From Boseongicola sp. (GTDB taxonomy: Bacteria; Pseudomonadota; Alphaproteobacteria; Rhodobacterales; Rhodobacteraceae): a stretch of DNA of 64,000 nucleotides. The translations under genes and the position numbers were made by a program. Location of the stretch: NCBI GenBank assembly GCA_028824715.1, contig JAPPCV010000053.1:21808-85807 (forward strand), read 5' to 3'. Positions within the stretch are counted from its first letter, which is position 1, and each line of letters starts with the position of its first letter. Shown piece after piece: positions 55,624-63,662 of the stretch. Below the pieces are notes generated by a model. The model was not told where the DNA came from. It was given only the letters and a program-made list of their open reading frames with translations, and searched no databases.

Positions 55624-55908
55624 CGCGAACCCAAAGCAGGCGAGATTGGATGCAGATTGATTTTCTGATCTTCACGCTGCCTGGCTGCGTGCTTTCTGCG
55701 CTCTTTGTCATCTCAAGCCCCGGCAAGTCCTGCAAGTTCGGCAAGTCAATCGTTGGCAGAAACGTCTCCTTCGTCGCAAGGGCATGCGGCTTATCTTGTC
55801 GCGCTCGTGCCGCTCTGAACCCTGCGCCGAAATCAAGCGAAGCGGGGCCGCACAAGTGACCTCCCCCTGCCCTTGCAGTCAACTCCCTGTTACGCTGGGT
55901 ATTGCAAC

Positions 55909-56193
55909 CTAAACGCTGTTGCCGGGAGAAGTTGCCGACGTCCCCTGGGACGAAAGCCCCAGCCGTTCCGCCCGATCAAGGAGCGACTTGACGGAGGACG
56001 GATACCAGGTCGCGCGTCCACGAGGCGTCGGCACGCGCATCTCCTCGAGCATGTCGCACATCTCCTGCAGGGTGACGTCCGGACGAGACGCCCGCATCGC
56101 GGCCACCAGCGTCGGCAGGCGGTCGTCCTTCCGCCGTGCGGTTGCCCGTTCCAGGATAACCTCGGGCAGCAGCCCCTCGGCAACGTAGGCCCT
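55909..56193 (-). pseudogene. Recombinase-like C-terminal remnant
   Basis: Minus-strand residues such as DRLPTLVAAMRASRPDVTL and RVPTPRGRATWYPSSVKSLL resemble the C-terminal recombinase region (variable spacer plus helix-turn-helix tail) of serine recombinases. There is no matching catalytic domain in frame. It directly abuts, in another frame, the Tn3 transposase start at 56190-56273, so they may be halves of a scrambled gene. Confidence 0.55.
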
Positions 56194-56273
56194 GCTTCCA
56201 GGGATCCGGTGTCGGAGGCGATTCCGAACAGGGCTTCGCGGGCTGCGGCGGGCAGAAGGCGTCGTGATGTCAT
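56190..56273 (-). pseudogene. Tn3-family transposase (TnpA) N-terminal fragment
   Basis: From the ATG at 56273 the first residues, MTSRRLLPAAAREALFGIAS, match the DUF4158 beginning of Tn3-type transposases. After about 25 codons similarity is lost. It is divergent from the resolvase gene, the usual tnpA/tnpR layout, and the 120 bp between them should hold a res site. Confidence 0.6.
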
Positions 56274-56393
56274 GGCATGTCTCCAAAATGCTGTTGCACG
56301 TTGCGGGACGCCACATGGCATGGAGATGATTAAGGAGACAGATTGGGAGCCCCGGATGAGCGAAAGCCGGACCCTTCGGGAAGCATCCCGCAA

Positions 56394-56981
56394 ATGAACG
56401 GCAAGGAGACGGGCCACGCCGCCCGGAAAGGTGACATCCTCGGCTACGCGCGCGTCTCGACGGCCGATCAGGACGCATCCGGCCAGAAGGACCGCCTCGC
56501 GGACGCCGGCGCCATCCGCGTCATCACGGACGTCGCTTCTGGCGCACGCGCCAAGCACCCGGCCCTGGCCAAGCTGATCGATCATGCGCGGCCCGGCGAC
56601 ATCCTTTGCGTCACGCGCCTCGACCGGCTCGGGCGCTCGCTGAAGGATCTGCTCGAGATCGTCGAGGCCCTCAAGGAGCGCGGCATTCACCTGGCCAGCA
56701 TCGAGGAGGACGTCGACACGTCATCCGCCGCCGGCGAGATGGTCTTCCACGTCTTCGGAGCGATCGCGCACTTCGAGCGACGGCTGGTCGCGGAACGCAC
56801 CCGGAACGGCATCGCGGCGGCCAGGAAGCGCGGCAAGACGCCGGGACGTCCGCCGCTCCCCGGGGTGAAGGTTTCCGCGGCGGAAAAGCTCATCAAGGCC
56901 GGAATGACGCCCGGCCAGGCCGCAAGGCAGCTGAACATAGGCAGGGCAACGGCTTACACGATCGCGCAGTCGCTCCGATGA
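56394..56981 (+). CDS. tnpR: Tn3-type serine resolvase (TnpR)
   Basis: An intact 195-residue small serine recombinase. The catalytic region is ILGYARVSTADQDASGQKDR with the nucleophile Ser22, followed by RLDRLGRSLKDLLEIVEALK and HVFGAIAHFERRLVAERTRN. The C-terminal DNA-binding helix-turn-helix is VSAAEKLIKAGMTPGQAARQ, LNIGRATAYTIAQSL. The ATG at 56394 is preferred; an upstream in-frame ATG at 56343 adds 17 residues. It is divergent from the TnpA fragment. It lies 100 bp before a 65-bp inverted-repeat element. Confidence 0.9.
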   Translation: MNGKETGHAARKGDILGYARVSTADQDASGQKDRLADAGAIRVITDVASGARAKHPALAKLIDHARPGDILCVTRLDRLGRSLKDLLEIVEALKERGIHLASIEEDVDTSSAAGEMVFHVFGAIAHFERRLVAERTRNGIAAARKRGKTPGRPPLPGVKVSAAEKLIKAGMTPGQAARQLNIGRATAYTIAQSLR

Positions 56982-57037
56982 TCCCGGATGTACCCTATCT
57001 GTTCCCCCTTGGGGTAATTCAGCGTACAAGTCATGCG

Positions 57038-57057
57038 AAACGGGAATGTTCCCGTTT
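57038..57057 (+). terminator. Hairpin downstream of tnpR
   Basis: AAACGGGAA (57038-57046) and TTCCCGTTT (57049-57057) form a 9-bp palindrome with a 2-base centre, followed by T and C bases. The tight loop and short T-run make it a possible terminator of tnpR. Confidence 0.45.
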
Positions 57058-57080
57058 TCGGATAAAGGAAACCAAATTGC

Positions 57081-57145
57081 TATGGGAACCCGGTGTCTCA
57101 AGTGCCTGTCATGAGACGCCAATTGCCCTGATCAGGTTCACATAA
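57081..57145. repeat. 65-bp inverted repeat, left copy
   Basis: Identical to the reverse complement of 57556-57620. It contains GTCTCA (57095-57100) and TGAGAC (57112-57117), a smaller palindrome. Just outside, AATTG followed by TATGGG is nearly shared with the right copy, so the repeat continues a few bases with mismatches. Confidence 0.95.
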
Positions 57146-57555
57146 TTCTCTGCCCCACTCCTCTCCGTTTTGACACTGACGGGAGACAGATCATGCCGTC
57201 GAAAGAACTCAGGCCGCGATTGCCCGACGTGGTTTCGGAGCGAATTTCCCGTTGTCCGGCACCACGTTGAACATCTGGAAGGCCTTGCCCCTTCGGACTG
57301 GAAGATCGGCACAGTGACCGTCACGGCAAGGCGCATTGCGGTCTGGCTGGCAGCCAGCGGGCTGGATCTCGACATCCGCCTCCTTGGTGGCTGGGGCACC
57401 AGAGCCTCCAAACCACGGGGATGTACCATCGCACGTGTCCTGCCGAGACACTGGGCGCTCTCTCGGAGCGGCGTTTGCCAGGTTTCGGCAAGGGACGCTT
57501 CACGGGAGTGAAGGACGAGCTGACCGCGATGCTTGCAAGCGTCTGAGCCCGAATC

Positions 57556-57620
57556 TTATGTGAACCTGATCAGGGCAATTGGCGTCTCATGACAGGCACT
57601 TGAGACACCGGGTTCCCATA
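57556..57620. repeat. 65-bp inverted repeat, right copy
   Basis: Exact reverse complement of 57081-57145, beginning TTATGTGAACC and ending GGGTTCCCATA. Confidence 0.95.
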
Positions 57621-57785
57621 TCAATTGGGAGCCACTTTAGGACCGGATAGATGGCACACTACCTGCAGCGGACATGCGGCTTGGTAAGGACATGCCCGTA
57701 TCCTGCCCGTTGACATTTTGAAGAACGCGGTCCATATGAACTCCTAGAAAGACTGAATTGCCGACCCGGTTACGGGCGGCGGGTC

Positions 57786-57811
57786 CTATGGCCACCATCC
57801 GGTGGCCATAG
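57786..57811. promoter_or_regulatory. Perfect 11-bp hairpin before the DUF3800 gene
   Basis: CTATGGCCACC (57786-57796), ATCC, GGTGGCCATAG (57801-57811). It lies 17 bp before the ATG of the DUF3800 gene and may be an operator, terminator or ribosome-site-masking hairpin. Confidence 0.5.
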
Positions 57812-57828
57812 CCACATTTTAGCCCAAA

Positions 57829-58647
57829 ATGAAAATCTGCTTCATAGACGAGGCGGGGGACCTCGGAGAACTGCACAATCCGCCACAGCCAAACGATCAG
57901 CCGGTCCTGATCATTGGCGGCCTGAAGGTAGACGCCGCCGAACTCCAAGCTCTCACCGGCGAATTCCTGTCCCTCAAGCACCGGTACTTCCCCAACCTGC
58001 CCTATCCATCGGGAGGCCCCTTGGACTGCATCCTGCCCGAGATCAAGGGGGCTGACCTTTGAAGGAATGCGACCCGGGGAAACGCGCGGCAGCGGTTGCA
58101 CGCCATGAGCTTCCTCGACCGCATTGTCGGCCTTTTGCAACGTCGCGATGTCAAGCTGATCGCGCGCATCTGGGTGAAGGGCATCGGAATGCCATTTGAT
58201 GCCACGTCCGTCTACACATCCTCGATACAGGGAATCTGCTCCTTTTTCGATCACTACCTGAACCACACTGGCGACATTGGCGTGTGCATCGCGGACAGCA
58301 GGAACAAGTTCAAGAACGTCAACGTTTCCCACTCGATCTTTACTCAGAAGTTCAGCCCTGCAGTACAGGCCTACCCTCGGATAGTCGAACTGCCGACGTT
58401 CGGACACAGCGACAATTACGCCGGCCTTCAGCTATGCGACATCGTGTGCTCCGCATTGCTCTTTCCCGTCGCCTGCTTCGCATACTGCGCCGGCCATGTG
58501 CACAACGTCTATGTGCAGCCTGCCGCCGCGAACCTTCGGGACCGCAACGGCAGCCAGTTCAAGGCTCTCCAGTTCCGCTTCCGGGATCCCGCCACAGCGG
58601 CGGGCTCGTGGTCGCTGACGCCTTGGGCCACCGCAGCGGTTCCCTGA
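57829..58647 (+). pseudogene. DUF3800-family gene interrupted by an in-frame TGA
   Basis: Two pieces in the same frame make one 272-codon DUF3800 protein. The first has MKICFIDEAGDLGELHNPPQ with the acidic DEAGD cluster, then FLSLKHRYFPNLPYPSGG and ILPEIKGADL, ending at TGA 58060-58062. The second continues as RNATRGNARQRLHAMSFLDR, then QRRDVKLIARIWVKGIG, VYTSSIQGICSFFDHYL and LQLCDIVCSALLF. In homologs the position is an Arg, so a CGA to TGA change would explain it. DUF3800 proteins are RNase H-like and frequent in mobile and defence-related regions. Confidence 0.85.
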
Positions 58648-59004
58648 TGTTTCAGCCGTAGGCTTGCCCGACGGACCCGCGCCAAGATCGTGCGACGTTC
58701 GCTATTTCCGGACCGATGCGCGAGGATTGCCGGCCATGTTCAGCGGACCAAAGCCCTGCAGGAAAGTAACTCCCGGCCATCTCATGCACCGCGGGCCGTG
58801 TCAGGCCCGCACGACGTCGGACGAAGCGGCAGCTGCGACATTTGCGGGCCCTGCCAGCACGCCATCTGCGTCGGATAACCGGATCCTCATGGCTCCTCCC
58901 GCAAAGGAAAAGCCCCAAGCTTTCTGCACATGCTCAGGATACGTGAGCGGGCGCACTTGCTTGGGGCGGATAATGATGCAGGCTAGTGTCTGCCACATCA
59001 AAAA
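58648..59004. other. 357-bp stretch with no recognisable gene
   Basis: No coding region, repeat or hairpin of note. It lies between the DUF3800 pseudogene and the small minus-strand protein. Confidence 0.4.
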
Positions 59005-59232
59005 TCAAGTCCCTTCCGCACTGGACGCTGCGGAGAAAGTGGCGCCTGGCCCCCGGGAATTTCCGCAATTGACATTGTCGTCAGTCTGCCCAGCCCTCGC
59101 GCCCAGCGAGACATTCCTCGCCTGGTCGAGCCGGTCGACGGCGTGGAGAATCTGCATGGTGTCATATTCTTCCCGCAAACGCTCAAGGACTTCACGGTCC
59201 ACGAGGCCAAAGTCAGTCTGCTTCGTCGGCAT
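59005..59232 (-). CDS. Small hypothetical protein
   Basis: A 75-residue product, MPTKQTDFGLVDREVLERLR at the N-terminus, with an amphipathic helix. An AAGGA ribosome site lies 6 bases before the ATG. I do not recognise the family. The second half (NVNCGNSRGPGATFS) is low complexity. It could be a small regulator or a chance frame. Confidence 0.35.
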   Translation of the reverse strand: MPTKQTDFGLVDREVLERLREEYDTMQILHAVDRLDQARNVSLGARAGQTDDNVNCGNSRGPGATFSAASSAEGT

Positions 59233-59300
59233 GGCGATCCTTTCTTGACATCACCCCTTAGGGTTCCCGCGCTGACCGGAACCCGGTGCCCAGTGTGCGG

Positions 59301-59329
59301 TTGCCTGCCATAGTCCTAAGAGCTATAGA
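59301..59329 (+). promoter_or_regulatory. Promoter candidate for the HigB/HigA-type pair
   Basis: TTGCCT (59301-59306) and TATAGA (59324-59329) are spaced 17 bp. The sequence ATAG TCCTAAGAG CTAT around the -10 is a short inverted repeat that may bind the antitoxin. Confidence 0.45.
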
Positions 59330-59364
59330 TCAAGACAGGCGAGTTTCGCAGAAGGAGTTACCCG

Positions 59365-59772
59365 ATGCGCGATCTTGCAACAGGAATACTGTCCAAGGAA
59401 GCAAGGAAATTCAGGATCCTCGATCAGAAATTCATTGAAGCAGCGCAACGAGCACGCGACGGCATGGCGTACGCAGACCTGGGCGGCGGTGTCTACAAGG
59501 AGCGCATAGCGAGAAAGGGCCAAGGCCGCTCGCGTGGGTTCCGCACTGTCCTCTGCCTGCGGCAGGACGGCGACGCGCTGTTCTTTGCAATTTTTGCAAA
59601 GAAGCGGAAGGAAAACCTGAACGACGAGGAGTTGAAGACGGCGCAAAGGATCGCTGCGGAGTTTCGAGCATTCAGCGAGCAGGACATCCAGGCCGCGATT
59701 GACGCGGGGAAGTTCCGGGAGATCCAGAAGGGAGGTGCTGATGCCCTGACAGAACGAGACCACAAAACGTGA
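59365..59772 (+). CDS. RelE/HigB-type toxin
   Basis: A 135-residue toxin of the RelE-like group with the core HGFRTVLCLR-type segment (GRSRGFRTVLCLRQDGDALF) and FAIFAKKRKENLNDEELKTA; the aromatic and basic residues of the catalytic face are in this part. The N-terminus begins MRDLATGILSKEARKFRILD. It precedes its antitoxin by 44 bp, the toxin-first order of HigBA-type systems. AAGGAG precedes the ATG. Confidence 0.82.
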   Translation: MRDLATGILSKEARKFRILDQKFIEAAQRARDGMAYADLGGGVYKERIARKGQGRSRGFRTVLCLRQDGDALFFAIFAKKRKENLNDEELKTAQRIAAEFRAFSEQDIQAAIDAGKFREIQKGGADALTERDHKT

Positions 59773-59816
59773 TCGAACGCATGTGACTTACATCTTGACA
59801 GAAGCGAGTGACCTAA

Positions 59817-60152
59817 ATGACCGACGCGAACAATGCAGGAAAGCAGTACAAGTCCGAGGTTATGGCGCAAATGCACGCCGCAGCCCAAGACATGAGAGAC
59901 CTGGATCTCATTTCGAAGAAAACCATGGCGGAGTTCGACGAGCTCTGCCTCACTCCGATCAAGGCCATGACTCCCGAAGAAATCCGCGAACTTCGACTTG
60001 GCGAGGCTGCAAGCCAGACGGTCTTTGCACGTCATCTGAATGTCTCGCCGGGGCTGGTGAGCAAGTGGGAGCGTGGGGAAAAGCGGCCTGGAGGACCGTC
60101 TGCGAAGCTTCTCGCTCTCGTGAAGGCAAAGGGACTTGACGCCGTCGCGTGA
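59817..60152 (+). CDS. HigA-type XRE antitoxin
   Basis: An antitoxin of 111 residues with a C-terminal helix-turn-helix, EEIRELRLGEAASQTVFARH and LNVSPGLVSKWERGEKRPGG, typical of HigA partners of RelE/HigB toxins. The N-terminal about 50 residues form the toxin-binding arm. It follows the toxin with a 44-bp gap, and its HTH probably binds the promoter at 59301. Confidence 0.85.
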   Translation: MTDANNAGKQYKSEVMAQMHAAAQDMRDLDLISKKTMAEFDELCLTPIKAMTPEEIRELRLGEAASQTVFARHLNVSPGLVSKWERGEKRPGGPSAKLLALVKAKGLDAVA

Positions 60153-60665
60153 CGCCTTGCAGTTTTGTGTCAGTGCGATGCCTTGACCTCGATAGCCACT
60201 GCCTCATTGAGGTTAAGCGCCTCAAGCGCCACTGCCTGCCCGACTGCCCTGTAGAACCGTCGACTCCATGCAACGCCGCAATTCCACTTTGACAAGTTGC
60301 ATTCAAAGGCCAGTTTGAAAAACAATAGGAATCTGAATGCTCGCCCCTTTGAGTTGCCGCCTCACGCGCTTCCTTGTCGTTCTGTTCAAGTCGTCGCAGG
60401 AAACCACGAGACGGACATGCACCTTTGTGCCTAAGCAGAACCGGAATCGCCAATAGAGTGATGGAATTCAACATGGAAAGTGAAACCTGACGGACGGGGA
60501 ACTAGGGTTTGTCGAGAAAGCCTTGCGCCTGACGGACCTGGATCTCCTCGGCAATCCAATCGATCATTGATGTCCATGAAATCTGACGACATTCTCGACG
60601 CTTAACCTAAGGTCTGCCCCGGTCTGTACGACTGTTCGATAGACGACGACGCTCACGCGGGCCTC
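60153..60665. other. 513-bp stretch with no recognisable gene
   Basis: Short frames only, without family similarity. The antitoxin gene expected before the VapC-like gene is not visible here. Confidence 0.45.
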
Positions 60666-61229
60666 TTGAAGGTCGAGAAGACCACGCGGGGAGTTCGAGC
60701 GCGACGTTCACCGCGCGGAACCCGATCCCGGGGCACCAACATCAGCAACGCCGTGAAGCCACAGCCATCCGCGTCATCGATCGAATGGATGGCCTGTCAG
60801 CGGGACGATGACTTGTTTGCCGCCTCGTTGACCATTGCCGAGATTCGGCGCGGCATTCAGGAACTGCCAGATGGCAGGATGAGAGATGCCCTGGAAGCCT
60901 GGTTCACGGGCAACGAAGGACCACAATCCCTGTTCGCGGGGCGAATACCGTCGTTTGACGACAGTGCCGGCGTGATCTGGGCGCGCTTGATGACGGAGGG
61001 AAAGGCCACGGGCCGCCCGCGCAGCGCCCTCGACATGATCCTTGCAGCGGTGGCAGGAGCGAACGACTGCATGATGGTGACGGATAACGAAAGGGATTTC
61101 TGGGGGCTTCAGTTCTTCAATCCCTTGCGTAGCCAAGCTGGGGCGGAAGAGCAAAGACGAGACAATGTCGCGGCCTCCGTTACACAAATTGTCGTCTTGA
61201 ACTGGGTTGATCCAGCCGCCTGCGGCTGA
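60666..61229 (+). pseudogene. VapC-like PIN toxin, damaged N-terminus
   Basis: The main body matches VapC: NAVKPQPSASSIEWMACQRD, DDLFAASLTIAEIRRGIQEL, GRPRSALDMILAAVAGAND and CMMVTDNERDFWGLQFFNP. The usual beginning (LLDTN) is replaced by RSRGTNI: the catalytic Asp of DTN is Gly (codon GGC at 60732), and the preceding hydrophobic strand is also lost. The start (TTG at 60666) and the 66-residue N-terminal region are not VapC-like, and about 30 residues after the last strand are extra. No antitoxin precedes it. The gene is most likely inactive. Confidence 0.75.
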
Positions 61230-61237
61230 ACGGCAGG

Positions 61238-61861
61238 TCATCCCTGCCTGTCCGGGTGGGCCTCGGCAAAGGCGGGCAGGCGATCACATGCCTCCCTGAC
61301 ACCGCGTATCCTTGGCATTTCGTCGAGCGGAATTCCCCAGCGATCAGCATTGTAGAGTTGAGGTACAAGGCACAGATCGGCAAGCCCGAGACGGTCTCCG
61401 GTGCAGAACGGCGCCTGTTCGAAGCCGCCCAGCATTGCCTCGAATGCCGTCAGGCCCTTGCCAATGAATTCCTGCATCCACTCGGTCCGCGCCGGTTCTT
61501 CGCCGCCGGTCGCACGGTTCGAGACAGAAAGATTGCAGACCGGATGCAGGTCAACGGCAATCACCATGGCAAGCCCCATGGCGCGGGCACGCCGGACCGG
61601 ATCGTCGGGAACCAGGGCGAGTCCACGAGTGGAATCAAGGTATTCGAGAATCGCCAACGACTGGATGAATCTATGCCCGTCAATGTCCAGCACCGGCACG
61701 AAGCCCTGCGGACTCCGCGCCAGATGCTCCGGCGCTGACTGCTCATCTTCGAGCAAGTTCACCATCACTTGCTCGTAGCTCAGACCTGCCAGGTTCAGCG
61801 CGATTCGCACCCGGTAGCTCGCGGTGCTTCTCGGGTAGTCGTAGAGGACGATTGCACTCAC
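61238..61861 (-). CDS. maiA: Maleylacetoacetate isomerase (zeta-class glutathione transferase)
   Basis: Isomerises maleylacetoacetate or maleylpyruvate with glutathione in homogentisate or gentisate degradation. The 207 residues have the GST N-terminal domain with the zeta-class Ser motif YPRSTASYRVRIALNLAG (STAS 12-15), SPQGFVPVLDIDGHRFIQSL, then the helical domain with EAMLGGFEQAPFCTGDRLGL and ADLCLVPQLYNADRWGIPLD. It overlaps the DUF2783 gene by 4 bp. A degenerate second copy lies at 51810-52037. Confidence 0.93.
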   Translation of the reverse strand: MSAIVLYDYPRSTASYRVRIALNLAGLSYEQVMVNLLEDEQSAPEHLARSPQGFVPVLDIDGHRFIQSLAILEYLDSTRGLALVPDDPVRRARAMGLAMVIAVDLHPVCNLSVSNRATGGEEPARTEWMQEFIGKGLTAFEAMLGGFEQAPFCTGDRLGLADLCLVPQLYNADRWGIPLDEMPRIRGVREACDRLPAFAEAHPDRQG

Positions 61862-62040
61862 TTCGCAGCCTCGATGGCGGCCGCAAGCGTATCGGGATCT
61901 CCTATCTGGTTGGCAAGAACAAGTACAAGGCGCGCATTCAATTCCACGCTCTCCTTGTCACTCAATCCCTCGTGGGCCTTCAGGAGTGCCTCGTAGAAGC
62001 CATCCGGATCGGACATGTTCGGTTCCAGGTTGAGTGTCAT
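61858..62040 (-). CDS. DUF2783 family small protein
   Basis: A 60-residue protein, MTLNLEPNMSDPDGFYEALL, then KAHEGLSDKESVELNARLVL and LANQIGDPDTLAAAI, a short helical domain family found beside FAD monooxygenases of aromatic catabolism. Function is unknown. The ATG at 62040 overlaps the monooxygenase stop, and its own stop overlaps maiA, so all are coupled. Confidence 0.88.
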   Translation of the reverse strand: MTLNLEPNMSDPDGFYEALLKAHEGLSDKESVELNARLVLVLANQIGDPDTLAAAIEAAK

Positions 62041-63662
62041 TCGCCCCCCTTTCCGACGGCGTTCCGGATGGCCGTTCGTATGCCGTTCAGGTCGAGCTCC
62101 GGCCACCTGGCCAAGACATGCTGGTCCGGACGAACGAGATACGCGGCGCGGGAGGCCTCTCCCAGATACCTCTCCCTGAGCGTATCGCCGACAGACGCAT
62201 CGTCCAAAGCAAGACCCACCACGGAAATCCCGTCCAATCGGGAGGCCTCGGGAACGTCAAGACAAAGGCCAAGAAGCGTGAACTCTCCTCCGAGCAGGTC
62301 CAGAAGGTACCCGTCATCCACCGGCGCGTCGGGCGCCGGCGCTCCAGGCCGCGACCGCGCGGGCTGGCCGAGCATGTCGGGCCCGAATCCCGGCAGTCCG
62401 CCATACGTGCAAGGGACGCTCAGGCGACCGGAATTCACCAGCGGGCGCGCGAAGGGGTGCCGTGCCGCCAAGTTCAGCACCGCGTCTCGAAATATCCGCG
62501 AGATCTCGGACTTTGGCGTCAGGAAATCCGTCGAGCGTGTCGAGTTCAGGATGTTCTCGTCCGCCGCCTGGATGCGTTCGGCGTCGTAGCTGTCGAGAAG
62601 CGTCTCGGGGGCCAATCCCCGCAGCACCAGGTCCAGCTTCCACGCCAGGTTCTCGGCATCCTGCACTCCGGAATTCGCCCCGCGCGCGCCGTAGGGCGAC
62701 ACCTGATGGGCGCTGTCGCCGGCAAACAGCACCCGGCCATGGCGGAACCGCTCCATCCTGCGGCACTGGAACGTGTAGATCGAGCTCCACACGAGTTCGT
62801 ACTCCACGCCCTCGCCGAGCATGGCGTCGACGCGCGCAAGGATGTTCTCCTCCTTCAGCTCCTTCTCACGATCGATGTCCCATCCAATCTGGAAATCGAT
62901 CCGCCAGATGTCATCCGGCTGCCTGTGGAGCAGTGCCGAATCGCCCGACCTGAACCAGGGCTCGAACCAGAACCAGCGCTCGGTCGGAAAATCCGCCGTC
63001 ATCCTGACGTCGGCGATGAGGAAATTGTCCTCGAACACGCGTCCCTTGAACCCAAGTCCGAGCATGTTGCGCACGGGCGAACGCGCCCCGTCACATGCGA
63101 TCAGCCAGTCCGCTTCCAGATTGTAGGCGCCCTCCGGCGTCATCACTTCGATGCCTATGCCGTCCAGTCTTGCCTCGATCGCATCGACCCGGTTGCCGCC
63201 GCGAATCTCGATCTCCGCACCGTCCGCGCGCGCATGCTCGATGGCTTCGAACAGGAACTTCTCGAACTGGACCTGGCTGAGATTGATGAAGGCGGGATAC
63301 CTGTGCCCTTCCTCCGGCAAGAGGTCGAAGCTGTAGATCTCGTCCCTGTCGCGGAATACCCGGCCCTTCTGCCAGATCACGCCCCGTTCCAGCATCCCGG
63401 GACCAGGGCCCAGCCGGTGCGCGATCTCGAGAGTGCGCTTGGAAAAGCAGATCGCGCGACTCCCCATGCCCACGCCTTCGTGATCGTCCAGAACCACCAC
63501 CCGATGCCCCTTCCGGCCCAGGTCGAGCGCCGCGGCAAGCCCGGTCGGTCCGCCGCCGGCGATCACCACCGGGTGGCGCACCGGAGTGGCCGCGTCCTGA
63601 TCGCCGGACCGGAGATAGGGATAAAGCCGGAGCGCAACCGGATAGCGGTCCTGAAGCGTCAC
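62037..63662 (-). CDS. FAD-dependent aromatic monooxygenase (MhpA/PheA-like)
   Basis: A 541-residue class A flavoprotein hydroxylase that adds oxygen to an aromatic ring using NAD(P)H. The FAD loop HPVVIAGGGPTGLAAALDLG begins near residue 30 (GGGPTG 36-41). DG-type motif LIACDGARSPVRNMLGLGF and the second FAD site GRVLFAGDSAHQVSPYGARG, ANSGVQDAENLAWKLDLVLR are clear. The GTG at 63662 overlaps the DinB stop (GTGA). With maiA it would open a hydroxylated aromatic such as homogentisate or gentisate; the ring-cleavage dioxygenase is not in the window. Confidence 0.88.
   Translation of the reverse strand: MTLQDRYPVALRLYPYLRSGDQDAATPVRHPVVIAGGGPTGLAAALDLGRKGHRVVVLDDHEGVGMGSRAICFSKRTLEIAHRLGPGPGMLERGVIWQKGRVFRDRDEIYSFDLLPEEGHRYPAFINLSQVQFEKFLFEAIEHARADGAEIEIRGGNRVDAIEARLDGIGIEVMTPEGAYNLEADWLIACDGARSPVRNMLGLGFKGRVFEDNFLIADVRMTADFPTERWFWFEPWFRSGDSALLHRQPDDIWRIDFQIGWDIDREKELKEENILARVDAMLGEGVEYELVWSSIYTFQCRRMERFRHGRVLFAGDSAHQVSPYGARGANSGVQDAENLAWKLDLVLRGLAPETLLDSYDAERIQAADENILNSTRSTDFLTPKSEISRIFRDAVLNLAARHPFARPLVNSGRLSVPCTYGGLPGFGPDMLGQPARSRPGAPAPDAPVDDGYLLDLLGGEFTLLGLCLDVPEASRLDGISVVGLALDDASVGDTLRERYLGEASRAAYLVRPDQHVLARWPELDLNGIRTAIRNAVGKGGE

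Larger units (their letters stand above)
57081..57620. mobile_element. 540-bp segment bounded by perfect 65-bp inverted repeats
   Basis: The 410 bp between the repeats (57146-57555) code for no recognised protein. A short frame from an ATG at 57193 (MPSKELRPRLPDVVSERISR) has a GGGAGA ribosome-like site but stops after 25 codons, and the last 30 codons before 57546 are open in the same frame (ending GVKDELTAMLASV). This looks like a small non-autonomous element or an invertible segment. A serine resolvase lies 100 bp to the left. Confidence 0.7.

Noticed and set aside
58060..58062. TGA as selenocysteine codon in the DUF3800 gene
   Set aside because: The position is Arg in the family and no SECIS-like hairpin was noticed behind it; a nonsense mutation is simpler.
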